From assembly GCA_900553545.1 (NCBI GenBank), contig USDP01000023.1, positions 1-14,541 of the forward strand: 14,541 nt of DNA, written 5' to 3'. This DNA is from an uncultured Eubacteriales bacterium (GTDB lineage Bacteria; Bacillota; Clostridia; Oscillospirales; Oscillospiraceae). Below are positions 1-6,445 of this stretch, one piece after another. Position 1 is the stretch's first letter; each line of letters begins with the position of its first letter. Below the pieces are notes generated by a model, which saw only the letters and a program-made list of their open reading frames with translations, was not told the origin of the DNA and made no database searches. A program made the translations under genes and the position numbers.

Positions 1-278
1 CCATGACCCGTTACACCAAGCGTGGCGGTCAGGTCTGGATCAAGATCTTCCCCGACAAGCCCGTTTCCAAGAAGGCGCTCGGCGTTCGTATGGGTTCCGG
101 TAAAGGCGCCCCCGAATACTGGGTCGCAGTCGTGAAAGCGCAGAAGGTTATGTTCGAAATCGGCGGCGTTTCCGAAGCGGAAGCGCGCGAGGCACTCCGT
201 CTGGCGCAGCACAAGCTGCCCATCAAGACGAAGATCATTGCCAGAGAAGCCCCGGAAACCGAGAATGGTGGTGAATAA
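1..278 (+). CDS. rplP: 50S ribosomal protein L16, C-terminal part (5' end outside window)
   Basis: L16 is a large-subunit protein near the A-site tRNA elbow and the peptidyl-transferase region, needed for late 50S assembly. The window holds about the last 91 residues of a protein normally near 140-145. The frame is open to the left edge, and the ATG at position 3 is the internal methionine of the family segment MTRY.KRGG, not a start. Other family landmarks are KIFPDKP, RMGSGKG and PEYWVAVVK. The stop TAA at 276-278 overlaps the first possible ATG of rpmC, so the two genes are probably translationally coupled. The protein ends with an acidic tail (EAPETENGGE) a little longer than the usual end just after IKTKF. 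Identification is very secure. Confidence 0.97.
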   Translation, partial: MTRYTKRGGQVWIKIFPDKPVSKKALGVRMGSGKGAPEYWVAVVKAQKVMFEIGGVSEAEAREALRLAQHKLPIKTKIIAREAPETENGGE

Positions 279-280
279 TG

Positions 281-472
281 ATGAAGGCAAACGAAATCCG
301 TAAAATGTCCGCTGCCGAGCTTGAGGCCAAGCTCGTGGAGCTGAAGAAGGATCTGTTCATGCTGCGCATGCAGCACGCGACCAACCAGTTGGACAACCCG
401 CTGCAGATCGCCGCGGTCAAGAAAGACATTGCCCGCATCAAGACTATTATTCGTGAGAACGAGACCAAGTAA
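281..472 (+). CDS. rpmC: 50S ribosomal protein L29
   Basis: L29 is a small two-helix protein at the peptide exit side of the 50S subunit, next to L23, part of the docking site for SRP and trigger factor. The 63-residue product begins MKANEIRKMS, the usual Firmicutes start, and keeps the KDIARIKTIIRE helix near the C-terminus. ATG codons occur at 278 and 281. I choose 281 because it gives the family N-terminus and lies 7 nt behind the GGTGGTG ribosome binding site at 267-273, against 4 nt for 278; the alternative adds only one Met. It overlaps or abuts the rplP stop. Confidence 0.95.
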   Translation: MKANEIRKMSAAELEAKLVELKKDLFMLRMQHATNQLDNPLQIAAVKKDIARIKTIIRENETK

Positions 473-489
473 CGGAGGAGGAAACTGCA

Positions 490-750
490 ATGAGCGAAAC
501 CAGAGCTTTCCGCAAGACCAGAATTGGTACCGTCATCTCCGATAAGATGGACAAGACCATTGTGGTCGCGATCGAAACCAACGTGCAGCACAAGCTGTAT
601 CACAAAATCATCAAGAGAACCTACAAGCTGAAGGCCCATGACGAGCAGAACTCCGCTGGCATCGGCGATACCGTCAAGGTCATGGAGTGCCGCCCGCTGT
701 CCAAGGACAAGAGATGGAGACTTGTAGAGATCATCGAAAAGGCGAAGTAA
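490..750 (+). CDS. rpsQ: 30S ribosomal protein S17
   Basis: S17 is a primary 16S rRNA-binding protein of the 30S subunit with an OB fold, binding helices h7 and h11 early in assembly. The 86-residue product shows the family pattern: RKTRIGTVISDKMDKTIVV near the N-terminus (about residues 8-26), YHKIIKRTYKLKAHDE in the middle (about 37-52), and GDTVKVMECRPLSKDKRWRL toward the end (about 58-77). Length is normal. The start is 17 nt after the rpmC stop, with a strong GGAGGA upstream. It sits in the conserved rpmC-rpsQ-rplN order. Confidence 0.98.
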   Translation: MSETRAFRKTRIGTVISDKMDKTIVVAIETNVQHKLYHKIIKRTYKLKAHDEQNSAGIGDTVKVMECRPLSKDKRWRLVEIIEKAK

Positions 751-765
751 GGAGGTCGACAACAA

Positions 766-1134
766 ATGATCCAGAGTGAATCTTATCTGAAGGTTGCCGA
801 CAACACCGGCGCCAAAGAAATCAAGTGCATCCGCGTGCTCGGCGGCGCGAAGCGCAAGTTCGGCAACATCGGCGACGTCGTCGTGGCCTCCGTGCGCAAG
901 GCTGCTCCGAACTCGACGGTCAAGAAGGGCGAGGTCGTCAAGGCCGTTATCGTCCGCTCCGTCAAGGGCACCCGCCGTGCAGACGGCACCTACGTCCGCT
1001 TCGACGAGAACGCTGCCGTTCTCATCAAGGACGACAACAGCCCCCGCGGCACCCGTATTTTTGGGCCGGTGGCGAGAGAACTTCGTGACAGTGGTTACAT
1101 GAAGATCTGCTCGCTGGCACCCGAGACTGTTTAA
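766..1134 (+). CDS. rplN: 50S ribosomal protein L14
   Basis: L14 lies at the subunit interface of the 50S, forming bridges to 16S rRNA with L19, and is the docking site for the silencing factor RsfS. The 122-residue product is the standard length. It begins MIQSESYLKVADNTGAKE and contains the family signature around residues 60-85 (VIVRSVKGTRRADGTYVRFD) and the late GTRIFGPVARELR segment (about 95-107). A GGAGG site lies about 10 nt upstream of the start. The gene ends in tandem TAA TAG stops. Confidence 0.98.
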   Translation: MIQSESYLKVADNTGAKEIKCIRVLGGAKRKFGNIGDVVVASVRKAAPNSTVKKGEVVKAVIVRSVKGTRRADGTYVRFDENAAVLIKDDNSPRGTRIFGPVARELRDSGYMKICSLAPETV

Positions 1135-1149
1135 TAGGGGGACCATGCA

Positions 1150-1455
1150 ATGAACATTAAGAAGAACGATACCGTGGTTGTCCTGTCCGGCAAGGACAAG
1201 GGCAAGAAGGGCAAGGTCCTCGAGTCCATGCCCGCATCCGGCAAGCTCGTCATCGAAGGCATCAACGTTGCCACTTGCCACGTCAAGCCGAAGAAGCAGG
1301 GCGAAGAAGGCGGCATTATCAGCCGTGAGATCCCCATCTACGCTTCCAAGGTCATGCTCGTCTGCCCGAAGTGCGGCAAGGCCACCCGCCACGCCGTGAA
1401 GCTCGCCGACGGCAAAAAGGCCCGCGTCTGCAAGAAGTGCGGCCAGGAAATTTGA
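1150..1455 (+). CDS. rplX: 50S ribosomal protein L24, zinc-ribbon form
   Basis: L24 is an assembly-initiating 50S protein that binds domain I of 23S rRNA and lines the outer end of the exit tunnel. The 101-residue product carries an N-terminal KOW motif (about residues 5-25: NDTVVVLSGKDKGKKGKV). Its C-terminal part has two CxxC knuckles, C72/C75 (CPKC) and C94/C97 (CKKC), typical of the zinc-binding form of the protein; some Firmicutes such as Bacillus subtilis lack these cysteines. Length is normal. The gene sits between rplN and rplE as expected. Confidence 0.97.
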   Translation: MNIKKNDTVVVLSGKDKGKKGKVLESMPASGKLVIEGINVATCHVKPKKQGEEGGIISREIPIYASKVMLVCPKCGKATRHAVKLADGKKARVCKKCGQEI

Positions 1456-1471
1456 GGAGGAGGATTGAACA

Positions 1472-2011
1472 ATGGCTAGACTGAATGTAAAGTACAAAGA
1501 AGAGATCGCTCCGTCCCTCATGCAGAAGTTCCAGTACAAGAGCGTCATGCAGATCCCCAAGGTCAGCAAGGTCATCGTCAACGTTGGCTGCGGCGAATCC
1601 AAGGGCAACGCCAAGGAAATCGAAGCCATCTGCAAGGACATCGCTACCATCACCGGCCAGAAGCCCATCACCACCAAGGCCCGCAAGTCCGTCGCGAACT
1701 TCAAGGTCCGTGAAGGCGAAACCGTCGGCGTCAAGGTCACCCTCCGCGGCGACCGTATGTGGGAGTTCCTGGACCGTCTGTTCAACGTGGCTCTGCCCCG
1801 TGTCCGCGACTTCCGCGGCATCAACCCCAACTCGTTCGACGGCCGCGGCAATTATGCCTTCGGCCTGAAGGAACAGCTCATCTTCCCGGAAATCGAGTAC
1901 GACAAGGTCGACAAGATCCGTGGCATGGACATCTGCATCTGCACCACCGCCACCACCGACGAAGAGGCCAAAGAGCTGCTGACCCAGGTCGGCGCTCCGT
2001 TCTACGCTTGA
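1472..2011 (+). CDS. rplE: 50S ribosomal protein L5
   Basis: L5 belongs to the 5S rRNP of the central protuberance; it binds 5S rRNA and contacts the P-site tRNA and S13. The 179-residue product has the normal length, with the Firmicutes N-terminus RLNVKYKEEIAPSL, the central GQKPITTKARKSVANFKVRE segment (about residues 62-81) and DFRGINPNSFDGRGNY (about 114-129). An AGGAGGA site precedes the ATG. The next gene, rpsZ, starts 17 nt after its stop. Confidence 0.98.
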   Translation: MARLNVKYKEEIAPSLMQKFQYKSVMQIPKVSKVIVNVGCGESKGNAKEIEAICKDIATITGQKPITTKARKSVANFKVREGETVGVKVTLRGDRMWEFLDRLFNVALPRVRDFRGINPNSFDGRGNYAFGLKEQLIFPEIEYDKVDKIRGMDICICTTATTDEEAKELLTQVGAPFYA

Positions 2012-2027
2012 TTGGAGGATTTGACGA

Positions 2028-2213
2028 ATGGCTAGAAAAGCAATGATTCTCAAGCAGAAGGAAGAACCCAAGTTCTCCACTCGCTACTACAATCGCTGCA
2101 AGATCTGCGGCCGCCCGCATGCCTATCTGCGTGACTATGGCGTCTGCCGTATCTGCTTCCGGGAACTGGCCTACAAGGGCGAGATCCCCGGCGTGCGCAA
2201 GGCTTCGTGGTAA
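2028..2213 (+). CDS. rpsZ: 30S ribosomal protein S14, short zinc-binding type
   Basis: S14 is a late-binding protein of the 30S head. This is the 61-residue type Z form, with four zinc-ligating cysteines in two CxxC pairs, C24/C27 (CKIC) and C40/C43 (CRIC), in the pattern seen in Firmicutes rpsN1/rpsZ proteins, and the usual C-terminal GEIPGVRKASW. The gene is intact. Its last codon plus stop (TGG TAA) form the left end of the first palindromic repeat described below, so the non-coding insertion begins right at the stop codon. Up to this gene the operon is tightly packed; the next gene is 409 bases away. Confidence 0.97.
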   Translation: MARKAMILKQKEEPKFSTRYYNRCKICGRPHAYLRDYGVCRICFRELAYKGEIPGVRKASW

Positions 2214-2304
2214 TCTTTTTCCGCTATACGGCGTTTCGGAGGCTTGCCGTACACACGGTACTGTCTGCGCCGTCGCGCCTTGTCTAGCGAAAAAATCTTG
2301 ACCA
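2208..2304. repeat. Palindromic repeat, copy 1 (97 bp)
   Basis: This is the first of two related units with ends TGGT...ACCA. Outer stem arms are TTTTTCCGCTA (2216-2226) and TAGCGAAAAAA (2285-2295), 11 positions with one mismatch. An inner stem is ACGGCG (2228-2233) with CGCCGT (2268-2273). The centre carries CGTACACACGGTAC (2248-2261), identical in copy 2. The left end overlaps the last codon and stop of rpsZ. No coding sequence or promoter was recognised. It could be a mobile palindromic element of the REP/MITE kind or a structured RNA; I do not recognise a named family. Confidence 0.8.
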
Positions 2305-2313
2305 CGAACATCT

Positions 2314-2411
2314 TGGTAAATCTTTTTCCGTCGTGCTGCGTTTTTGATGGGTCGACGTACACACGGTACGCCTTCCCCATCAAACCTTGCCTGACGAAAA
2401 AATCTTCACCA
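2314..2411. repeat. Palindromic repeat, copy 2 (98 bp)
   Basis: This is the second unit, nine bases after the first, with the same TGGT...ACCA ends. Outer arms are TTTTTCCGTC (2323-2332) and GACGAAAAAA (2393-2402), one mismatch. A perfect 9-bp inner stem pairs TTTGATGGG (2343-2351) with CCCATCAAA (2376-2384). The shared centre CGTACACACGGTAC (2356-2369) can itself form a small hairpin, CGTAC/GTACG. Compared with copy 1, the inner stems have different sequences but remain paired, which suggests selection on the fold. Confidence 0.8.
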
Positions 2412-2463
2412 ATCTGCCCTCAAATAACATGAGAGGGCGGAAACGAGAGACAATGTCTCTTTG

Positions 2464-2515
2464 ATCCGTTATCGCAAGGGCGGCATTGCCGCCCTCCAAC
2501 GATAAAATTACGGAT
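2464..2515 (+). repeat. Long bulged hairpin with GGGCGGC/GCCGCCC core
   Basis: Three stacked inverted-repeat segments: ATCCG (2464-2468) with CGGAT (2511-2515), TTATCG (2469-2474) with CGATAA (2500-2505), and a perfect 7-bp core GGGCGGC (2478-2484) with GCCGCCC (2488-2494) around a 3-nt ATT loop. Unpaired bases lie mostly on the 3' side. About 18 pairs in 52 nt is far beyond chance. There is no T-run after it, so it is not an intrinsic terminator. Confidence 0.7.
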
Positions 2516-2577
2516 GGCGAAAGGTCACGGGCAATCGGCCGTTTGGCCGAAGAAAGATTGGTCGTGATACCTCGCCA
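2515..2577 (+). repeat. Long bulged hairpin with CGGCC/GGCCG core
   Basis: Nested pairs from outside in: TGGCGA (2515-2520) with TCGCCA (2572-2577), GGT (2523-2525) with ACC (2569-2571), CACG (2526-2529) with CGTG (2563-2566), CAAT (2532-2535) with ATTG (2557-2560), and CGGCC (2536-2540) with GGCCG (2545-2549) around a GTTT loop. That is about 22 pairs in 63 nt, with bulges on the 3' side as in the preceding hairpin. No T-run follows. Confidence 0.7.
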
Positions 2578-2622
2578 CCGGAACCGCTCACGCGGTAACT
2601 TCAAACTAGGAGGAAACAAAAC

Positions 2623-3021
2623 ATGCAAATCACTGATCCCGTTGCCGATATGCTGACCCGCATCCGGAATGCAAACACGGCAAAGCACGAGAGCGTCGAT
2701 GTGCCCGCTTCCAACCTGAAGAAGGCCATCGCGAAGATCCTGCTCGACGAGGGCTACATCAAGTCCTATGAGATCGTCGAAGACGGCACCCAGGGCATCA
2801 TCCGCATCCAGCTGAAGTACCTTGCCGGCAAGGAAAAGGTCATCAGCGGTCTGCGCCGTGTGTCCAAGCCCGGCCTGCGCGTCTACGCCGGTGCGGACGA
2901 GCTGCCCCGCGTTCTGAAGGGCCTCGGCATCGCTATCATCTCCACGTCCAAGGGCGTCATGACCGACAAGGCCGCTCGTGCCAACCATGTCGGCGGCGAA
3001 GTCCTGGCGTTCGTGTGGTAA
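2623..3021 (+). CDS. rpsH: 30S ribosomal protein S8
   Basis: S8 is a primary 16S rRNA-binding protein (helix h21) organising the 30S platform; in E. coli it represses its own spc operon by binding mRNA. The 132-residue product has the normal length, starting MQITDPVADMLTRIRNAN and ending with the family block ISTSKGVMTDKAARANHVGGEVLAFVW. A TAGGAGG site lies about 10 nt before the ATG. It is the first gene after the hairpin-rich gap; whether S8 itself binds that RNA is open and not shown by the sequence. Confidence 0.98.
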   Translation: MQITDPVADMLTRIRNANTAKHESVDVPASNLKKAIAKILLDEGYIKSYEIVEDGTQGIIRIQLKYLAGKEKVISGLRRVSKPGLRVYAGADELPRVLKGLGIAIISTSKGVMTDKAARANHVGGEVLAFVW

Positions 3022-3036
3022 GGAGGGTATTGAGAT

Positions 3037-3582
3037 ATGTCTAGAATTGGTAGAATGCCCATTACCGTCCCCGCCGATGTTGACGTCAAGATCGGCGAAG
3101 GCAACGTCGTGACCGTCAAAGGCCCGAAGGGCGAGCTGACGCAGTCGCTCCGTCCCGAAATGATCATCACCATGGAAAACGGCCACATCCATGTTGCCCG
3201 TCCTTCCGAAGACAAGCTGCACAGAAGCCTCCACGGCCTGACCCGCAGCCTCATCAACGACATGGTCGTCGGCGTGACCAAGGGCTTCCAGAAGGAACTC
3301 GAGATCAACGGCGTTGGCTATCGTGCCAGCAAAGAGGGCAACAAGCTCGTCATGAACCTGGGTTACTCCCACCTGGTCACCGTCGAAGAGATCGATGGCA
3401 TCACCATCGAAGTCCCGGCGCAGAACAAGGTCGTGATCCACGGCATCGACAAGCAGAAGGTCGGCCAGTTCGCCGCCAACGTCAGAGCCAAGAGACCGCC
3501 GGAACCCTACAAGGGCAAGGGCATTAAGTACGCCAACGAGGTCATTCGCCATAAAGAAGGCAAGGCCGGCGGCAAGAAGTAA
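3037..3582 (+). CDS. rplF: 50S ribosomal protein L6
   Basis: L6 is a two-domain 50S protein near the sarcin-ricin loop and the factor-binding region. The 181-residue product has the usual length, with the N-terminal SRIGRMPITVP and the C-terminal signature RAKRPPEPYKGKGIKY (about residues 150-165). A GGAGGG site precedes the start, which lies 15 nt after rpsH. No abnormality is visible. Confidence 0.98.
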   Translation: MSRIGRMPITVPADVDVKIGEGNVVTVKGPKGELTQSLRPEMIITMENGHIHVARPSEDKLHRSLHGLTRSLINDMVVGVTKGFQKELEINGVGYRASKEGNKLVMNLGYSHLVTVEEIDGITIEVPAQNKVVIHGIDKQKVGQFAANVRAKRPPEPYKGKGIKYANEVIRHKEGKAGGKK

Positions 3583-3600
3583 TTAGGAGGTGCGGTAAGA

Positions 3601-3960
3601 ATGGTTAAGACTTTTGACAAGAACGCTCAGCGTATGAAGCGTCATACCCGTGTTCGCGGCAAGATCTCCGGCACCCCCGAAAGACCTCGCCTGAACGTTT
3701 ATCGCAGCAATGCGAACATCTACGCGCAGATCATCGATGATGTAAACGGCGTGACTCTGGCCGCGGCCAGCTCCGTCGAGAAGGATTTCGAAGGCGCCAC
3801 CGGCAACAAGGAAGCCGCCCGCAAGGTCGGCAAGCTGGTTGCAGAGCGCGCCAAGGCAAAGGGCATCGACACCGTCGTGTTCGATCGTGGCGGCTACATC
3901 TACCACGGTCGTGTGGCGGAGCTTGCTGAAGGCGCCCGCGAAGGCGGCCTGGAATTCTGA
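3601..3960 (+). CDS. rplR: 50S ribosomal protein L18
   Basis: L18 binds 5S rRNA with L5 and links it to the central protuberance. The 119-residue product shows an Arg/Lys-rich N-terminus (RMKRHTRVRGKISGTPERPRL, about residues 11-31), the RSNANIYAQIIDD segment (about 35-47) and the C-terminal VVFDRGGYIYHGRVAELAEGAREGGLEF. AGGAGG lies about 10 nt upstream of the ATG. The gene order rplF-rplR-rpsE is standard. Confidence 0.98.
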   Translation: MVKTFDKNAQRMKRHTRVRGKISGTPERPRLNVYRSNANIYAQIIDDVNGVTLAAASSVEKDFEGATGNKEAARKVGKLVAERAKAKGIDTVVFDRGGYIYHGRVAELAEGAREGGLEF

Positions 3961-3977
3961 TCGGAGGAGGAGAAACA

Positions 3978-4496
3978 ATGGCTTACAATAGAGATCGCGC
4001 ACCCAAGGAAGATAACGCCCCCGAGTTTATCGAGAAGGTCGTTTATCTCAACCGGGTTTCCAAGACCGTCAAGGGCGGCCGTGTTATGAAGTTCTCCGCT
4101 CTGGTCGTCGTCGGCGACGGCAAGGGTACCGTCGGCTATGGCCTTGGTAAGGCCGCCGAAGTTTCCGAGGCCATCCTGAAGGGCATCGCAGACGCGAAGA
4201 AGAACATGGTCAAGATCACGCTTGATGGCACCACCATTCCCCACGACGTCATCGGCATCTACGGTGCTGGCAAGGTCATGCTGAAGCCGGCTCCCGTTGG
4301 TACTGGTATCATCGCGGGCGGCGCCGTCCGTGCTGTGATGGAGGCTGTCGGCATTTCCAACATTCGTGCAAAGTGCCTGCGCTCGAACAACCCGCAGAAC
4401 GTCGTCAAGGCGACGATGCAGGGCCTGATGAGCCTGCGCGATGCGGCGGAAGTCGCCCGTATCCGCGGCAAGAGCGTGGAAGAAATCGTCGGTTAA
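3978..4496 (+). CDS. rpsE: 30S ribosomal protein S5
   Basis: S5 is a 30S body protein at the mRNA entry channel, important for fidelity and, with S3 and S4, for helicase activity. The 172-residue product carries the double-stranded-RNA-binding-like N-terminal domain, including the signature VNRVSKTVKGG-like stretch (LNRVSKTVKGGR, about residues 24-35) and GDGKGTVGYGLGKAAEV (about 47-63), then the C-terminal domain with GTGIIAGGAVRAVMEAVGI (about 108-126). An extra N-terminal stretch (YNRDRAPKEDNAPEF) is normal for clostridia. Confidence 0.98.
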   Translation: MAYNRDRAPKEDNAPEFIEKVVYLNRVSKTVKGGRVMKFSALVVVGDGKGTVGYGLGKAAEVSEAILKGIADAKKNMVKITLDGTTIPHDVIGIYGAGKVMLKPAPVGTGIIAGGAVRAVMEAVGISNIRAKCLRSNNPQNVVKATMQGLMSLRDAAEVARIRGKSVEEIVG

Positions 4497-4509
4497 GGAG
4501 GACTCTGAA

Positions 4510-4692
4510 ATGGCGAATCTTAGAATTAAGCTGGTCAAGAGCCTCAACGGCCGTCTTGAGAAGCACATTTTGACTGCGCATTCCCTCGGCCTGCGCAAGA
4601 TCGGTCAGGAAACTGTTCAGCCTGACAACACCCAGACTCGCGGCAAGATCGCCAAGATCGGCTATCTGCTTCAGGTCACGGAAGAACAATAA
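4510..4692 (+). CDS. rpmD: 50S ribosomal protein L30
   Basis: L30 is a small peripheral 50S protein, absent from some bacterial lineages. I take the ATG at 4510: it follows an AGGAGG at 4497-4502 with 7-nt spacing and yields 60 residues starting MANLRIKLVKS, the family size; the open frame further upstream overlaps rpsE and has no support. Family features include KHILTAHSLGLRKIGQ and VQPDNTQTRGKIAKIGYLLQV. It begins 13 nt after rpsE and 13 nt lie between its stop and rplO. Confidence 0.96.
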   Translation: MANLRIKLVKSLNGRLEKHILTAHSLGLRKIGQETVQPDNTQTRGKIAKIGYLLQVTEEQ

Positions 4693-4705
4693 GGAGGACA
4701 AGTAG

Positions 4706-5146
4706 ATGAATCTGCACGAACTTGCTCCTGTCATGGGTTCGACCCATGTCAATAAGCGCAAAGGCCGTGGCACCGCCACCGGCAACGGCAAGACTGCCGG
4801 TCGTGGTCACAAGGGCCAGAAAGCCCGCAGCGGCGGCAAGCTCCGCATCGGCTTCGAAGGCGGCCAGATGCCTCTGGCACGCCGCATCCCGAAGCGCGGC
4901 TTCAACAACATTTTCGCAAAGCCCCTGACCGCCATCAACGTGGCAGTTCTCAACCGCTTTGAGGACGGCGCCGTTGTCGACGCAGCGGCTCTGATCGAAA
5001 AGGGTATCCTGCATGATTGCGAGTATGGTCTGAAGGTTCTTGGCAACGGCAGCGTCACCAAGAAAGTTACCGTGAAGGCAGCCGCTTTCTCGGAGTCTGC
5101 TAAGGAAAAAATTGAAAAGGCAGGCGGAAAGGCCGAGGTGGTGTAA
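4706..5146 (+). CDS. rplO: 50S ribosomal protein L15
   Basis: L15 is a 50S assembly protein with a long extended N-terminal arm running through the subunit. The 146-residue product has the Gly/Lys/Arg-rich arm (RKGRGTATGNGKTAGRGHKG, about residues 18-37), the GFEGGQMPLARRIPKRGF segment (about 48-65) and the C-terminal GNGSVTKKVTVKAAAFSESAKEKIEKAGG. GGAGGA lies about 10 nt ahead of the ATG. Its TAA is followed directly by the secY GTG, implying coupled translation. Confidence 0.98.
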   Translation: MNLHELAPVMGSTHVNKRKGRGTATGNGKTAGRGHKGQKARSGGKLRIGFEGGQMPLARRIPKRGFNNIFAKPLTAINVAVLNRFEDGAVVDAAALIEKGILHDCEYGLKVLGNGSVTKKVTVKAAAFSESAKEKIEKAGGKAEVV

Positions 5147-6430
5147 GTGTTTACTACACTGCGTAATGCCTGGAAAATCCCTGAACTGCGCAAAAAGATC
5201 CTCTTTACACTCGTTGTGCTGCTGATCTACCGGCTGGGCAACTGCGTTCCCGTCCCGTACGTGAACGTCACCGCCCTGACGACCTACTTCAGCACGCAGC
5301 TGTCCAACACGGTCCTCGGTCTTTACAATGCGATGTCCGGTTCGGCGTTCTCGCAGGCGACGGTGTTCGCCCTCGGTATCCAGCCGTATATCAACGCATC
5401 CATTATCATCGAGCTGCTCTGCATCGCCATCCCCGCCCTCGAGCGTCTGGCGAAGGACGGCGGCGAAGAAGGTAAGAAGAAGATCCAGAAGATCACCCGC
5501 TATACCACCGTCGGCCTGGGCCTGCTCATGGGCTTCGCGTACTACGTGATGCTCAAGAATTACAGCCTCCTGTCCGAGACTGGCTTCATCTATGGCCTTG
5601 TCATCATCCTGAGCTTCACCGCCGGCGCGTCCTTCCTGATGTGGATGGGCGAGCAGATCGATGAGTTCGGCATCGGCAACGGCATCTCGATGATCCTCTT
5701 TGCCGGCATCATCTCCCGTATCCCGACCCTCATCAGCAACATGGTCACCATGCTTGGCGACGGTTCGCTGAAGTGGTACGGTGCGATCCTGATCGTGATC
5801 GGCATGCTGGCACTCATGGCCTTTATCGTGTTCATCACGAATTCCGAGCGCCGCATCCCCGTGCAGTACGCCAAGCGCGTTGTCGGCCGCAAGATGTACG
5901 GTGGTCAGTCGACCAACCTGCCCATCAAGGTCAACATGTCCGGCGTTCTGCCCATCATCTTCGCCCAGTCCATCGCCTCCCTGCCTGCTACGATCGTGGC
6001 TTTCACCGGCACGAGCGGTTCGTTCTGGACTTGGATGAACAAGTACGTCTTCGACACGAAGAGCGCCGTGTATATCGTTTGCTATTTCCTGCTCATCATC
6101 GCGTTCAGCTACTTCTACGCGACCGTGCAGTTCAACCCGATTGAAATTGCAAACAACCTGAAGAAGAACGGCGGCTTCATCCCCGGCTTCCGTCCGGGCA
6201 AGCCGACCTCCGATTTCATTCTGAAGGTCATCAACAAGATCACGCTCTTTGGCGCCTTGTATCTGGCAATCATTGCGATCCTGCCGATCATCGTCGGCAT
6301 CATCATTGGCAACAGCTCGCTGGCCATCGGCGGCACGTCCGTCATCATCGTGGTTGGCGTTGCGCTCGACACCGTCAAGGCGCTCGAGGCGCAGATGCTG
6401 ATGCGGCACTACAAAGGTTTCCTGGAGTAA
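5147..6430 (+). CDS. secY: Protein translocase channel subunit SecY
   Basis: SecY is the pore of the Sec translocon in the cytoplasmic membrane, exporting unfolded proteins with SecE/SecG and SecA and inserting membrane proteins with SRP. The 427-residue product is the usual size with ten predicted transmembrane segments. Visible landmarks are the first helix region (about 19-39, ending VPVPYV), the plug/TM2 region with FALGIQPYINASIIIELL (about 74-91), GEQIDEFGIGNGISMILFAGI (168-188), the cytosolic loop RRIPVQYAKR (235-244) and the C5 loop GGFIPGFRPGKPT (342-354) containing the ribosome/SecA-contacting arginine R349. The start is GTG at 5147, zero bases after the rplO stop; GAGGTGG inside the rplO end serves as ribosome binding site, and the product then begins MFTTLRNAWKIPELR like relatives. 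Confidence 0.98.
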   Translation: MFTTLRNAWKIPELRKKILFTLVVLLIYRLGNCVPVPYVNVTALTTYFSTQLSNTVLGLYNAMSGSAFSQATVFALGIQPYINASIIIELLCIAIPALERLAKDGGEEGKKKIQKITRYTTVGLGLLMGFAYYVMLKNYSLLSETGFIYGLVIILSFTAGASFLMWMGEQIDEFGIGNGISMILFAGIISRIPTLISNMVTMLGDGSLKWYGAILIVIGMLALMAFIVFITNSERRIPVQYAKRVVGRKMYGGQSTNLPIKVNMSGVLPIIFAQSIASLPATIVAFTGTSGSFWTWMNKYVFDTKSAVYIVCYFLLIIAFSYFYATVQFNPIEIANNLKKNGGFIPGFRPGKPTSDFILKVINKITLFGALYLAIIAILPIIVGIIIGNSSLAIGGTSVIIVVGVALDTVKALEAQMLMRHYKGFLE

Positions 6431-6445
6431 TTAGGAGGGTTTGCT

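Larger units (their letters stand above)
2412..2610 (+). other. Non-coding, hairpin-rich stretch before rpsH
   Basis: This is the remainder of the 409-base gap between rpsZ and rpsH. I see no gene, no convincing promoter and no hairpin followed by a T-run. It is filled with inverted repeats: GCCCTC/GAGGGC (2416-2421, 2433-2438), AGAGAC/GTCTCT with a 3-nt loop (2446-2460), two long bulged hairpins (2464-2515 and 2515-2577) and ACCGC/GCGGT (2583-2596). Transcription must cross it to reach the 16 downstream operon genes unless an unseen promoter exists. Possible roles are mRNA processing sites, autoregulatory RNA, or simply a cluster of inserted repeats; the sequence alone does not decide. Confidence 0.6.

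Noticed and set aside
235..1851. Long - strand frame of 538 codons, with similar ones at 4676-6409 and 9987-11363
   Set aside because: These lie opposite well-identified ribosomal, secY and rpoA genes and arise from the GC-rich codon pattern.
2171..2383. 70-codon - strand reading frame across the rpsZ end and both repeats
   Set aside because: It runs through the rpsZ coding end on the opposite strand and its repeated YRVY pattern simply comes from the duplicated repeat; there is no convincing ribosome binding site.
2208..2622. Integron attC-like sites or intrinsic terminators in the gap hairpins
   Set aside because: I found no matching RYYYAAC/GTTRRRY core pair and no T-run after any stem.
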